A DNA stretch of 64,000 nucleotides from Rhizosphaericola mali (GCF_004337365.2 NZ_CP044016.1:1364001-1428000), one strand, 5' to 3'. Counted from the first letter of the stretch, positions 1 through 10,038 are shown. A program made the numbers and translations. Notes: generated by a model not told the origin, from the letters alone.

Positions 1-2618
1 AAATAGGAAATTACAATTATCAGACACCTTTAAATACAAATATTAACTCGGTACAAGAGTTTGGAAACATTCCTTTATTTAAGGATAATGGTGTTCAAAA
101 TTTGTATGTAAAAGATGTTGCAACTGTTTCTGATGGAGCGGATATTACACAAGGTTATGTATTGGTTAATGGTAAACGATCGGTATATCTTCCAGTTACT
201 AAATCTTCTACCGCCTCTACATGGAGTGTAGTTCAAGGATTAAGAAAAGCAATTCCAATTTTTGCTGCGCAATTGCCGTCAGATGTAAAAGTTAGCTATG
301 AATTTGACCAATCCAAACAAGTAATGAACTCTGTAAAGAGTTTGATGAGTGAGGGTGCAATTGGTGCAGTATTGACAGGTTTGATGGTACTTTTATTTCT
401 TGGTGATCCAAGAGGTGCCCTTATTGTTATCTTAACAATTCCTACCTGTATTATCTCCTCCGTATTGTTCTTGTATTTATTTGGACAAACGATAAATATT
501 ATGACTTTGTCTGGATTAGCGTTGGCGATTGGGATTCTGGTGGATGAAAGTACGGTGACGATTGAGAATATACACCAGCACATGGATATGGGCAAGTCTA
601 AAGCCCTCGCCATATGGGATGGTTGTAAGGAGATTGCATTTGCGAAGTTGCTCGTACTATTTTGTATTTTGGCGGTATTCGCTCCAGCATTCACTATGGG
701 CGGTATTCCAGGATCATTATTCTTACCATTGTCATTAGCAATTGCATTTGCAATGATTACTTCCTATTTCATGGCGCAAACATTGGTTCCTGTATTGGCT
801 AACTGGTTAATGAAAGAACATAAACATCCACATGGTGAGGACGCATCGGCAAAAGCTACTAGTGATACATGGGATCAAAAAAGCGATATGGCTTTAAGAG
901 AGGATACCAATTCAGATAAAAAATTATCTGGATTTGAAAAATTTCATGCGCGTTTTGTTAAGTTCATGGATCGCTTATTAAAGGTGAGAAAGCCTGTTGT
1001 AATTATTTATTTAATTGTTGCTTTTGGTGGGATTATTCTTTTAGTTGCAAATATTGGTCAAGATATTTTACCGTATTCAAATGCTGGTATATTTCAAGTT
1101 CGTTTACGTGAACCAGATGGAACAAAAGCAGAAGTAACTGAAAGTGCCGTTTTAAAAACGTTGAATGCATTATATGACCAGGTAGGAAAAAAGAATATCG
1201 AAATATCGTCTGCAATGGTTGGTATGCACGGTGGAACATTCTCTACTAACCCGGTTTATTTGTTTATGGCAGGAACGCAAGAAGCTGTATTGCAAGTAGA
1301 ATTTAAAGAGGGATATAAGGTTAATATGGACGATTTCAAAGACGCTTTCAGAGCTCGAATGAAAAAATTAGCACCTGAAATGAAAATGTCATTTGAACCA
1401 ATCGAGTTAACAAGTAAGATATTAGCACAAGGGTCACCAACGCCAATTGAAGTTCAAATTAAAGGTAAAAACAAAGCTCAAAATGCAGAATATGCGAATA
1501 AAGTTGTAAATAAACTAAAACAAATTCCATATTTGCGTGACGTTCAGATCGATGAAGCAATCCATTATCCTTCTATTAAAATAAATATTGATAGAGTGAG
1601 AGCTGCACAATTAGGTACTGATATTCAAACAGTATCAAAATCAATTATTGCAGCAACATCATCATCACGTTATACCGCTAAAAATATTTGGCTAGATCCT
1701 AAAATCAACAACTCTTATTATGCACAGGTTGAGATTCCTATTAATCAAATGACAAGTCTTGATAATATCAAAGAGATACCAGTGGTTCCTAATCAATCAC
1801 GGCCAATTTTGGAAGACCTAGCAACTGTTGTCATGGATACAACCGTAGGTGAAGTTGATGATATAGGAGCATTACCAATTTTGAATGTAACTGCCAATTT
1901 GAATCATATGGATTTAGGTACAGCGACAAGAGATGTGACTAAAGCCGTAGATAATATTGGACAATTACCACGTGGTCTTACTATGTCGGTTTTAGGTGAA
2001 AGCCCTGTTTTGACAGATACCTTGTCTAGTTTACAAGCGGGATTGTTAGTTGCAATTATTGTAATATTCTTGATGTTGACTGCAAATTTCCAATCAATGA
2101 AAGTATCATTGGTTGTACTATGTACAGTTCCTGCGGTATTGGCTGGATCTCTATTATTCCTAAAAGTAACAGGTTGTACATTGAACCTACAATCTTATAT
2201 GGGAATGATTATGTCCGTGGGGGTTTCTATTAGTAATGCTGTACTTCTAGTTACGAATGCTGAACATCTATGGAAATCTGGAAAATCTGCAAAGGAAGCT
2301 GCAAAGGAAGCTGCATCATTGAGATTAAGGCCTATTATAATGACGAGTGTCGCAATGATTGTAGGTATGGTACCGATGGCATCTGGACTATCTGAGTCTG
2401 GGGATCAAACCGCTCCTCTTGGTAGAGCAGTTATTGGAGGTTTATTTTCTTCAACATTTGCTGCATTATTAATACTACCATTAGTATTTGCATGGGCATT
2501 GAATAAGACAAGCAGGCAATCTGTATCACTTGATCCAGAGGATGAAGAGAGTGTACACTTTGAAGCTGAATTATATGGTAAGAATGCACAACATCCAGAT
2601 AATCTAGCAACCCATTAA
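1..2618 (+). CDS. RND-family multidrug efflux permease (5' end cut by window)
   Basis: Inner-membrane proton-driven pump of the AcrB/MexB superfamily; about 871 residues of the C-terminal part are visible. The frame is open from base 3 (reads GNYNYQTPLNTNINS), so the apparent start at 102 (a TTG) is only where a start codon first occurs. Seen: a TM4-type segment with GILVDESTVTIENIHQH, two large periplasmic loops, and a second membrane block ending near residue 800 of the visible frame. The usual Asp-Asp pair of TM4 is Asp-Glu (VDES), and the TM10 lysine found in AcrB-like pumps is absent (GVSISNAVLL). The adaptor gene follows 52 bp downstream, an order (permease then adaptor) opposite to the common one. 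Substrate cannot be told from sequence. Confidence 0.93.
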   Translation, partial: IGNYNYQTPLNTNINSVQEFGNIPLFKDNGVQNLYVKDVATVSDGADITQGYVLVNGKRSVYLPVTKSSTASTWSVVQGLRKAIPIFAAQLPSDVKVSYEFDQSKQVMNSVKSLMSEGAIGAVLTGLMVLLFLGDPRGALIVILTIPTCIISSVLFLYLFGQTINIMTLSGLALAIGILVDESTVTIENIHQHMDMGKSKALAIWDGCKEIAFAKLLVLFCILAVFAPAFTMGGIPGSLFLPLSLAIAFAMITSYFMAQTLVPVLANWLMKEHKHPHGEDASAKATSDTWDQKSDMALREDTNSDKKLSGFEKFHARFVKFMDRLLKVRKPVVIIYLIVAFGGIILLVANIGQDILPYSNAGIFQVRLREPDGTKAEVTESAVLKTLNALYDQVGKKNIEISSAMVGMHGGTFSTNPVYLFMAGTQEAVLQVEFKEGYKVNMDDFKDAFRARMKKLAPEMKMSFEPIELTSKILAQGSPTPIEVQIKGKNKAQNAEYANKVVNKLKQIPYLRDVQIDEAIHYPSIKINIDRVRAAQLGTDIQTVSKSIIAATSSSRYTAKNIWLDPKINNSYYAQVEIPINQMTSLDNIKEIPVVPNQSRPILEDLATVVMDTTVGEVDDIGALPILNVTANLNHMDLGTATRDVTKAVDNIGQLPRGLTMSVLGESPVLTDTLSSLQAGLLVAIIVIFLMLTANFQSMKVSLVVLCTVPAVLAGSLLFLKVTGCTLNLQSYMGMIMSVGVSISNAVLLVTNAEHLWKSGKSAKEAAKEAASLRLRPIIMTSVAMIVGMVPMASGLSESGDQTAPLGRAVIGGLFSSTFAALLILPLVFAWALNKTSRQSVSLDPEDEESVHFEAELYGKNAQHPDNLATH

Positions 2619-2670
2619 TAATTCAAATAACTGAATAGTAAACTAAATATTAGATTTAAATTTTAATAAA

Positions 2671-3834
2671 ATGATTTATCTTAATTATAAAAAACTAACC
2701 CAAATCGCTCTTGCAGGCGGCATTGTATGTGCTTCGTTCTTTTTGGAAAGCTGCGGCAATAATGAAGCTACAAAAGAAGAGAAAAAACAAATTAAAGCGG
2801 ACACTGCAACGCAATCTGCACCAGAAGAAGTATTCCTAATTCAAAAAGGAACCGTTTCTACTGATTTACAAATTCCTGGAGAATTAATAGCTTATCAACA
2901 TACAGAGATTTATGCTAAAGTCAACAGTTACGTACAAAACGTATTGGTAGATGTTGGTAGTGTTGTTAGTCGTGGTCAATTATTGGCCAAAATGATCGCC
3001 CCTGAAATTAGTTCTCAATTAGCAGGTTCTTATTCAAGATGGCAATCTCAAGAAGCGACATATCTCGCTAGTAAAACTTTTTACAATAGATTATTAGAAA
3101 CGAGTAAAACTCCTGGAACTGTAGCAAGTAATGATTTGGAACAAGCATTAGCACGTAGAAATTCTGATTATGCACAATTGTTGTCTGCAAAAGCAAATTA
3201 TTCAGAAATTCAAGTAAATCAATCTTATTTGACTATTAGAGCTCCATTTGACGGTATCATTACAGCCAGAAATATCAATCCTGGCGCCTACGTTGGTCCT
3301 TCTGGAAGTGGTGATCAGATCCCAATGTTAGTGTTACAACAACAAGGGCATATGAGGTTAGTGATTTCAGTACCTCAACAATATACTAACTTACTCAAAA
3401 TGGGAGATGCTTTAAATTTTACAACAACATCTCTACCTGGTCAAATATTTTCTGGAAAAATTGCTCGTATTTCTGGAGCATTAGATCCTAAATTAAGATC
3501 AGAAAGAGTCGAAATGGATGTCTATAATAAGGGTAGTGAGAGGTCTTTAATTCCAGGCATGACAGTTGAAGTAAATATGCCATTATCCTCTGGTAATAGC
3601 AATGCATATGTAGTACCTCGCAGTGCGGTGGTTAATTCAGATACTGGTATTAGAGTTGTAAAAGTAAGCAATGGAAAGTATGTCGCTATTCCAGTTAGTA
3701 TTGGTACCTCTGATGACAAAAAAATGCAAGTTTTTGGTAATTTAAATCCAAAAGATACGTTGGTATTAAATGCATCTGAGCAACAACGTGATGGGCAGCC
3801 ATCTGGACCCGTTATTCTCAGTTCGGATCTTTAA
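2671..3834 (+). CDS. RND efflux periplasmic adaptor (MFP/HlyD-like lipoprotein)
   Basis: Membrane-fusion protein that would bridge the preceding RND permease to an outer-membrane channel. 387 aa. The N-terminus carries a hydrophobic stretch followed by a lipobox-like FLESCG with Cys28, so the protein is probably a lipoprotein. A first biotinyl-lipoyl half lies near residues 70-105 (VNSYVQNVLVDVGSVVSRGQ), a helical hairpin near 105-170, and the second lipoyl half near 185-210 (IRAPFDGIITARNINPGAYV), then beta-barrel domains. It lies in the same operon as the permease and ends just before a strong terminator, so no TolC gene is transcribed with this pair unless by read-through. Confidence 0.93.
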   Translation: MIYLNYKKLTQIALAGGIVCASFFLESCGNNEATKEEKKQIKADTATQSAPEEVFLIQKGTVSTDLQIPGELIAYQHTEIYAKVNSYVQNVLVDVGSVVSRGQLLAKMIAPEISSQLAGSYSRWQSQEATYLASKTFYNRLLETSKTPGTVASNDLEQALARRNSDYAQLLSAKANYSEIQVNQSYLTIRAPFDGIITARNINPGAYVGPSGSGDQIPMLVLQQQGHMRLVISVPQQYTNLLKMGDALNFTTTSLPGQIFSGKIARISGALDPKLRSERVEMDVYNKGSERSLIPGMTVEVNMPLSSGNSNAYVVPRSAVVNSDTGIRVVKVSNGKYVAIPVSIGTSDDKKMQVFGNLNPKDTLVLNASEQQRDGQPSGPVILSSDL

Positions 3835-3852
3835 TGCTTTTGATATTGTTTT

Positions 3853-3885
3853 AAAATAGCCACGTTTTCGTGGCTATTTTTGTTT
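3853..3885 (+). terminator. Rho-independent terminator after the RND operon
   Basis: Perfect 12-bp stem (AAAATAGCCACG / CGTGGCTATTTT) with a TTTT loop, followed by a T-rich run. It separates the RND pair from the TolC operon. Confidence 0.92.
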
Positions 3886-3940
3886 TACGTCAATAAAAAT
3901 AAAAAAATTAATCAATCGTTTAATTAAAATAAAAAAGGTT

Positions 3941-3948
3941 TAACTTTG
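3941..3948 (+). promoter_or_regulatory. Candidate -7 promoter element (TAACTTTG)
   Basis: Exact match to the Bacteroidota consensus TAnnTTTG, placed between the terminator and the TolC gene. No good TTTG -33 element stands at the expected distance. If used, it gives a leader of about 130 nt. Confidence 0.45.
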
Positions 3949-4084
3949 CATCCAATTTTAAATGATAGTAATCCTAATCACGTTATAAGAAATTTAGATA
4001 CAAACGTAAATAATTAACGAAAACAAGAAATATCATCAATAACAAGATAAATTTTTTATATTTTTCAAAGTATAAATCCAACTG

Positions 4085-5455
4085 ATGGACTCAATGAATA
4101 CAAAAAAAACATTTACATTTTTAGGCGCCGCCCTTTTCATGTTTAATGTAAACTCCAAAGCTCAAGATTCTATGAGCTTGAAAAAAAATCTTTCATTACA
4201 AGATGCTCTTGAAATGGGTATGCAGAATAGTAAAAGTATTCGTATTTCCAATTCTAAGATTAATGAGGCAATAGCCAATTACGATGATGCAAAAATGGGA
4301 CGATTACCTGACGCATCTGCAAGCGGAGGATATTATAGAATCAATAAACCAAAAATTGATTTGAAATTTCCAACTAGCAGCAGTGATGGTAGCAGTTCTG
4401 GAACTACCATACCTAATGTCAATTCTTTAATGTATGGAATGGTCACTGCAAATTATACTATTTTCGCTGGTGGAAAAATTAAAAATAATATTAAAGCTGC
4501 TAATTTCTTAAAAAATGCATCCCAATTTGATTTGCAGAGAGATAAGGAAGAAATAGCTGAAAATATTGTTGAAGCATATTACAGTTTGTACAAATCTCAA
4601 GCCGCTGTAAAGCTCGTTCGTGAAAATCTTGCAACCGCTCAAAAACGTGTTAAGGATTTTGTGAGATTGGAACAAAATGGTATTGTTGCTAAAAATGATC
4701 TTTTGAAAGTTCAATTACAAGAGAGTAATATGGAACTTTCTCTTTTAGATGCAGAAAATCAAGAAAAAGTGTTGAATTACAATTTCAATTTATTGATTGG
4801 GTTAAATGATGCAACTAAAGTAGCTACAGATAGTATTGATATGACTAAATTTCCTAATGCCGATAATGCGAATGCTTTAGAACAGGCAGCCTTGACTAAT
4901 AGAGGAGATATCAAAGCACTATTAGAAAGAGAACAAGCCGCTCAGACCCAGATAGATCTCGCTAAAAGCGATAAATTGCCTTCTATAGGATTGACAGGTG
5001 GATATATTGCTATGGACGTACCACATGCAATGTCGATCACTAATGCTTTAAATCTTGGAGTTGGAGTAAAGTATGATATTGGATCTCTATATAAAAATAA
5101 AACAAAAGTTAAACAAGCTCAAGCTCAAGTAGAAACTTTAAAGTGGAACCAAGCTGCATTAGAAGATAATATCAAATCACAAATTTTCACGAATATTCAA
5201 AATTATATTGAAGCCTTGAAAAAATTAGAAGTATATCAAACTGCTATACAACAGGCTGATGAAAATTATAGAGTTACGAAAAATAAATATGACAATAGTT
5301 TAGCAACTACTACGGACCTTTTGGATGCAGATGTTGCAAAATTGAAAGCAAATATTGATTTTGAATACGGAAAGGCTGATGCTATTATATCTTATAACAA
5401 AATAAATGAATCTGCTGGTACGATCATTTCAAAATACAATTTAGACAACAAATAA
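4085..5455 (+). CDS. TolC-family outer-membrane efflux protein
   Basis: Outer-membrane channel of a tripartite exporter, 456 aa. A signal peptide runs to about residue 26 (ends NSKAQ). The two OEP repeats are visible: the first with SLQDALEMGMQNSKSIRIS near residues 35-55, the second starting near 260 and ending in the typical TTTDLLDADVAKLKANIDFEYG segment. The start may be ATG 4085 or ATG 4094; the latter gives a more usual signal peptide (MNTKKTFTFLG). It heads an operon with an EmrA-like adaptor (35 bp on) and an EmrB-like pump, so it most likely serves that MFS system, though it may also serve the RND pair upstream. Confidence 0.93.
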   Translation: MDSMNTKKTFTFLGAALFMFNVNSKAQDSMSLKKNLSLQDALEMGMQNSKSIRISNSKINEAIANYDDAKMGRLPDASASGGYYRINKPKIDLKFPTSSSDGSSSGTTIPNVNSLMYGMVTANYTIFAGGKIKNNIKAANFLKNASQFDLQRDKEEIAENIVEAYYSLYKSQAAVKLVRENLATAQKRVKDFVRLEQNGIVAKNDLLKVQLQESNMELSLLDAENQEKVLNYNFNLLIGLNDATKVATDSIDMTKFPNADNANALEQAALTNRGDIKALLEREQAAQTQIDLAKSDKLPSIGLTGGYIAMDVPHAMSITNALNLGVGVKYDIGSLYKNKTKVKQAQAQVETLKWNQAALEDNIKSQIFTNIQNYIEALKKLEVYQTAIQQADENYRVTKNKYDNSLATTTDLLDADVAKLKANIDFEYGKADAIISYNKINESAGTIISKYNLDNK

Positions 5456-5490
5456 TTTCATTAAATAAATATATTAATTCTCTTAATAAA

Positions 5491-6597
5491 ATGGAAAATA
5501 ACAATACAACTACAGAACAAGAACCAAAAAAGAAAAGTAGCAAAAAGTTTGCAATCATTTTTGGGATAATCGTGGTTTTTGGATGTATATATGGTTTTTA
5601 TTTATATAAACAATCCCAAATCCATCAATCTACGGATGATGCTCAAGTATCCTCAGATATGAGCCCTGTAATCCCAAGAGTTGCTGGTTATATCAAAGAT
5701 ATCAGAGTAAAAGAAAACCAATACGTACACAAGGGCGATACATTGGTTATTTTGGATGATAGAGATTATGCAGTAAAAGTTGAAGCAATGGAAGCTGCAC
5801 TAGAAACAGCTAAAACTAATGTATCTGTTGCATCCGCTGGTTCTCAAGTAACTATGTCAAATGTTTCCTCTTCAAGACAAAGTATCGAAACTATCGATGC
5901 TCAAATCAAAGAAGCAGAAGTTAATGCGTGGAGAACTGAAAAAGATTATGAAAGATATGCAAATCTTATTCAAGACCATACAATAACTCAACAGCAATAC
6001 GAACAAGCTTTGGCAGCAAAACAAACCGCAGATAGACAATTAGGTGTTTTAAAAGCCCAAAGATCCGCCGCTGCAAAACAAGTGTCTGCAGTAGCTTCTC
6101 AAGAGCATGTAAATAAAAGTCAAACAAATGTTGCAAATGCTCAAATTAAGCAAGCTCAAGCAAACTTAGATGCTGCAAAATTAGATTTGAGTTATGTAGT
6201 TATCCTTGCTCAAGCTGATGGACAAGTGGGAAAAGTTAACTTGCAACCAGGTCAATATTTGAGTGCTGGTACAACTTTATTTTCTATCGTTCCATCTGAT
6301 GCTAAATGGGTAATTGCTAATTTCAAAGAAACGCAATTAACTAAGATGGCTGTTGGTCAAAAAGCAACTATAAAAGTAGATGCTTATCCTGATGAAGAGT
6401 TGGAAGGTGAAGTAACTTCATTATCTCCTGCAACTGGTGCCGCAGTTTCTTTATTGCCTCCAGATAACGCGTCTGGTAACTTTGTAAAAGTGGTACAACG
6501 TGTACCTGTAAGGATTGATTTCAAAGACAAAAACAATCCTATTTACAAAAAAATCCGTTCTGGTATGAACGTAGAAGCAGATGTACATTTTAATTAA
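5491..6597 (+). CDS. HlyD/EmrA-family membrane fusion protein
   Basis: Periplasmic adaptor for the MFS pump encoded next, 368 aa. A lysine-rich cytoplasmic tail is followed by a single membrane anchor (about residues 21-41), then the family signature STDDAQVSSDMSPVIPRVAGY near 50-70, a lipoyl half (VKENQYVHKGDTLVILDD), a long alpha-hairpin rich in Ala and Gln (about 95-230), the second lipoyl half (ADGQVGKVNLQPGQYL) and a beta-barrel tail. The middle of the operon position (TolC, EmrA-like, EmrB-like, gaps of 35 and 44 bp) is the normal layout of such exporters in this phylum. Confidence 0.94.
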   Translation: MENNNTTTEQEPKKKSSKKFAIIFGIIVVFGCIYGFYLYKQSQIHQSTDDAQVSSDMSPVIPRVAGYIKDIRVKENQYVHKGDTLVILDDRDYAVKVEAMEAALETAKTNVSVASAGSQVTMSNVSSSRQSIETIDAQIKEAEVNAWRTEKDYERYANLIQDHTITQQQYEQALAAKQTADRQLGVLKAQRSAAAKQVSAVASQEHVNKSQTNVANAQIKQAQANLDAAKLDLSYVVILAQADGQVGKVNLQPGQYLSAGTTLFSIVPSDAKWVIANFKETQLTKMAVGQKATIKVDAYPDEELEGEVTSLSPATGAAVSLLPPDNASGNFVKVVQRVPVRIDFKDKNNPIYKKIRSGMNVEADVHFN

Positions 6598-6641
6598 TAG
6601 AAAATAGTTTTTTAACTATTTGACATAAATTTTATTTATTC

Positions 6642-8225
6642 ATGGCAAATAATAGTGGCGAAAATGCATTAGTTGAATATGGTGCTAGAAGGGTAATTAT
6701 TACCATCACGGTAATATTATGTGCTCTTTTGGAAATCGTTGATACGACTATTGTAAACGTTGCCCTCAATGATATGAAAGGTAGTCTTGGTGCTACCTTG
6801 AATGAAATTGGATGGGTAGTTACAGCCTATGCGATTGGTAACGTAATCGTCATTCCGATGACGAGTTGGTTATCACAACAATTTGGACGTAAGCAATATT
6901 TTGCGACTTCTATTGTCATATTTACGCTATGCTCTTTCCTTTGTGGTAATGCAACGTCTATGACGGAAATTATTGCTTTCCGTTTTATCCAAGGTATGGG
7001 AGGCGGTGCACTACTCGTTACTTCGCAAACAATTATCACTGAAATTTATCCAAAAGAAAAACAAGGTATTGCGCAGGCGTTATATGGTATGGGCGTAATT
7101 GTAGGACCTACGTTAGGACCTCCATTGGGTGGTTATATTATTGATAATTATAGTTGGCCAGATATCTTTTATATCAATATTCCTTTAGGAATTGTTGCGA
7201 CAATATTATCCTTGCGATATGTAAAAAATCCTCCTTTTAATAATAAAAAATCAGGTACAGTTGATTGGTGGGGAATTATATTTCTTGCATTTGCAGTAGG
7301 AACATTACAATATGTATTGGAAAAAGGACAAGAAGAAGATTGGTTTTCAAGTACACCTATTTTGACTTGTTCGATTATATCTGTAATAAGTTTTTACTTA
7401 TTCATTTGGAGAGAATTGGTATTTGAAAAACCAATCGTGAATCTACGAGTTTTGAAAAATAAAAACTTGGCGGTCGGTACCGTATTGATGTTTATTTTAG
7501 GATTTGGATTATATGGATCAACTTTTATTCTTCCTATTTATACCCAGAATTCTTTAGGATGGACGGCTCTTCAATCTGGTTTATTATTGGTACCATCTTC
7601 TCTCGCAACTGCATTTATGATGCCTATTGTAGGAACTTTAATTCAAAAGGGCGTACCTCAAAAAATATTAGCCTCATTAGGGATGTTTTTGTTTTTTGCG
7701 TATAGTATGTGGGGGTATACGAAATTGACTTCTTTTTCTGGAGAAGGAGATTTTTTCAAATTATTGATGGTGAGAGGTGTTGGATTATCTTTATTATTTA
7801 TTCCAATTACTACATTGTCTTTAAGTTCATTAAAGGGACAAGAAATTGGAGAAGGTGCATCTTTTACAGGGATGATGCGTCAGTTAGGAGGCTCATTTGG
7901 TGTCGCTTTGATTACAACTTATATGACTAGAACGACACAACAACATCGTGTCGATATGATAGGCCATCTTAATCCAACGAATCCAATTTTTGTTCAAAGG
8001 TTGGGAGCATTTACACAAAAATTTATTTCGAGTGGAATGACGCCAGACAAAGCTCATTTAGCAGCGATGCAAGCAATTGAAGGGCAAACGATGGGACAAG
8101 CTGCGATTCTTTCTTATATGGACATTTGGATGTTTTTAGGAATACTATTTTTAGCGACAATACCTTTTATACTTATTGTTGTCAAAAATAAAAAAGGAGC
8201 TAAAGTGCCATCTGGTATGCATTAA
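6642..8225 (+). CDS. DHA2-family (EmrB-like) MFS drug efflux permease
   Basis: Proton-drug antiporter of the 14-TM DHA2 branch, 527 aa. Seen: the TM1 motif LLEIVDTTIVNVALNDMKG, motif A-like WLSQQFGRKQYF after TM2, and the TM5 motif C-like GVIVGPTLGPPLGGYIID. Last gene of the TolC/EmrA/EmrB operon. A terminator hairpin follows within 30 bp. The substrate is not predictable; amphipathic drugs and ionophores are typical of the family. Confidence 0.95.
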   Translation: MANNSGENALVEYGARRVIITITVILCALLEIVDTTIVNVALNDMKGSLGATLNEIGWVVTAYAIGNVIVIPMTSWLSQQFGRKQYFATSIVIFTLCSFLCGNATSMTEIIAFRFIQGMGGGALLVTSQTIITEIYPKEKQGIAQALYGMGVIVGPTLGPPLGGYIIDNYSWPDIFYINIPLGIVATILSLRYVKNPPFNNKKSGTVDWWGIIFLAFAVGTLQYVLEKGQEEDWFSSTPILTCSIISVISFYLFIWRELVFEKPIVNLRVLKNKNLAVGTVLMFILGFGLYGSTFILPIYTQNSLGWTALQSGLLLVPSSLATAFMMPIVGTLIQKGVPQKILASLGMFLFFAYSMWGYTKLTSFSGEGDFFKLLMVRGVGLSLLFIPITTLSLSSLKGQEIGEGASFTGMMRQLGGSFGVALITTYMTRTTQQHRVDMIGHLNPTNPIFVQRLGAFTQKFISSGMTPDKAHLAAMQAIEGQTMGQAAILSYMDIWMFLGILFLATIPFILIVVKNKKGAKVPSGMH

Positions 8226-8251
8226 GCATTTTTCATTTTTATTTTTATATT

Positions 8252-8288
8252 AGGTAGAAAGTTTACATTCGTACTTTCTACCTTTTTT
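8252..8288 (+). terminator. Terminator of the efflux operon, abutting the next start codon
   Basis: 11-bp perfect stem (AGGTAGAAAGT / ACTTTCTACCT) with a 10-nt loop, then six T. The T run ends directly at the ATG of the OsmC gene at 8289. Confidence 0.85.
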
Positions 8289-8759
8289 ATGGAAAAAAAT
8301 CACATTTACACTTTACAATTGGATTGGACGGGCAATAAAGGCTTGGGCACAAAAAACTATAATGCATTCGAAAGAAGTTTTTCCATTCAAATAAAAAATA
8401 AGCCAACAATTCTCGGATCTTCTGACCCCGCATTTCTTGGTGATCCAACGAAATACAACCCTGAAGAAATGTTCTTAGCTTCCATTTCTTCTTGCCACAT
8501 GCTTTGGTATTTGCATTTATGTGCTGTAAATGGCATAACTGTATTGAGCTATCAGGATCAACCTTTAGGTACGATGTTAGAGAATAAAGATGGAAGTGGT
8601 ATGTTTACTAGTGTTGTATTGAAAATATCCATTACTTTACTAGAATACGATAAAATCGACTTTGCTCAATCCTTACATGAAAAAGCAAATAAATATTGCT
8701 TTATTGCCAATTCTTTAAATTTCAAAGTTAAACATGAATGTATCGTCACTGTAAAATAA
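8289..8759 (+). CDS. OsmC-family hydroperoxide reductase-like protein
   Basis: 156 aa, cytoplasmic; OsmC/Ohr proteins reduce organic hydroperoxides with a Cys pair. The N-terminal LQLDWTGNKGLGTKNYNAF matches the family start and so fixes ATG 8289. Two candidate redox cysteines are present: SSCHMLWYLHL (about residue 76) and NKYCFIANS (about residue 137), the latter in the position of the second Cys of OsmC/Ohr. The start codon sits immediately after the U-run of a terminator hairpin, leaving no room for a Shine-Dalgarno site, so it is either leaderless from a promoter inside the hairpin or expressed by read-through. Confidence 0.9.
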   Translation: MEKNHIYTLQLDWTGNKGLGTKNYNAFERSFSIQIKNKPTILGSSDPAFLGDPTKYNPEEMFLASISSCHMLWYLHLCAVNGITVLSYQDQPLGTMLENKDGSGMFTSVVLKISITLLEYDKIDFAQSLHEKANKYCFIANSLNFKVKHECIVTVK

Positions 8760-8763
8760 GAAT

Positions 8764-10038
8764 TTAATAGCCATATTTTTCTTTCCAAAGAGATTTTAAA
8801 TAACGACGCAATTCATCTTCTCTTGGCGTGTGACCAGGATCATAAAATTTTGTACCAGCTATTTCATCTGGTAAAAATTCCTGTTCGCTGAAATGATTAT
8901 CATAGTCATGAGAATATTGATAACCTTTGTGATATCCTAGGTCTTTCATTAATTTTGTTGGCGCATTTCGGATATGTAATGGTACAGAAAGATCTCCCGT
9001 TTGACTTACAAAAGCTAATGCTTGGTTGATCGCATTATAGGAAGCATTACTTTTGGGAGTAGATGCAAGATATGTAGCACATTGTGCCAAAATGATTCGA
9101 GATTCTGGATTACCTATTTTATTAACGGCATCAAAGGTAGTATTGGCTAACAAGAGCGCGTTGGGATTGGCATTTCCAATATCTTCGCTAGCAAAAATAA
9201 CCATACGACGCGCTATAAATTTAATATCTTCCCCTCCTGCTAGCATTCTAGCCAAATAATATATTGCTGCATTAGGATCACTACCGCGCATACTTTTTAT
9301 AAATGCGGAAATGATATCATAATGTTGTTCACCTTGCTTGTCGTAAATTGCAATTTTATTTTGCGCAATTTCCATTACAGCATAATCTGTAATGACAATT
9401 TTTTGTTTATCATTTTTTTTCAAAGATTGAATAACTAATTCAAATAAATTCAACAATTTACGAGCATCTCCACCTGAAATTTTTAATAATGCGGAGGTTT
9501 CTTTTAGTTCGACTTTTAATTGACTTAGTAGTTCATCTTTTTCTAAGGCATAATGCAAAAGACTTTCCAAATCCTCTTTATCCAAAGCTTTCAAAACATA
9601 AACTTGACTACGACTGATCAAAGCCGAATTAACTTCAAAAGATGGATTCTCCGTTGTCGCACCGATTAAGGTAATTGTTCCTTTTTCCACGGCACCGAGC
9701 AATGCATCTTGTTGTCCTTTATTAAAACGGTGAATCTCATCGATAAACAAAATGGCGCCTAATTGTTTGCGTGCCATTTCAATCACTTCACGCACTTCTT
9801 TGACACCACTGCTAATCGCACTTAATTGGTAAAAAGGCTTTTGCATCGTATGCGCTATAATATTTGCCATTGTCGTTTTACCAACTCCTGGAGGTCCCCA
9901 AAGGATCATGGACGGAATATGACCACTCTCAATTGCTTTACGCAACACGCTCCCCTTCCCTACCAGATGCTGTTGTCCAGCGAGTTGATCCAACGTTTCT
10001 GGTCTTATTCTTTCGGCTAAAGGCATTCCTGAATTCAT
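8764..10038 (-). CDS. rarA: Replication-associated recombination protein A (AAA+ ATPase)
   Basis: RarA/MgsA/WRNIP1-family clamp-loader-like ATPase that acts at stalled replication forks. 424 aa, close to the usual length. Seen: an N-terminal start MPLAERIRPETLDQLAGQQHL, Walker A GPPGVGKTT (residues 48-56), Walker B ILFIDEIHRF (about 96-105), sensor 1 TLIGATTENPSF, and the C-terminal tetramerisation/MgsA domain with MRGSDPNAAIYYLARML and FASEDIGNANPNALLLA. It converges on the OsmC gene, with only 4 bp between the stops. Single-gene unit. Confidence 0.97.
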   Translation of the reverse strand: MNSGMPLAERIRPETLDQLAGQQHLVGKGSVLRKAIESGHIPSMILWGPPGVGKTTMANIIAHTMQKPFYQLSAISSGVKEVREVIEMARKQLGAILFIDEIHRFNKGQQDALLGAVEKGTITLIGATTENPSFEVNSALISRSQVYVLKALDKEDLESLLHYALEKDELLSQLKVELKETSALLKISGGDARKLLNLFELVIQSLKKNDKQKIVITDYAVMEIAQNKIAIYDKQGEQHYDIISAFIKSMRGSDPNAAIYYLARMLAGGEDIKFIARRMVIFASEDIGNANPNALLLANTTFDAVNKIGNPESRIILAQCATYLASTPKSNASYNAINQALAFVSQTGDLSVPLHIRNAPTKLMKDLGYHKGYQYSHDYDNHFSEQEFLPDEIAGTKFYDPGHTPREDELRRYLKSLWKEKYGY

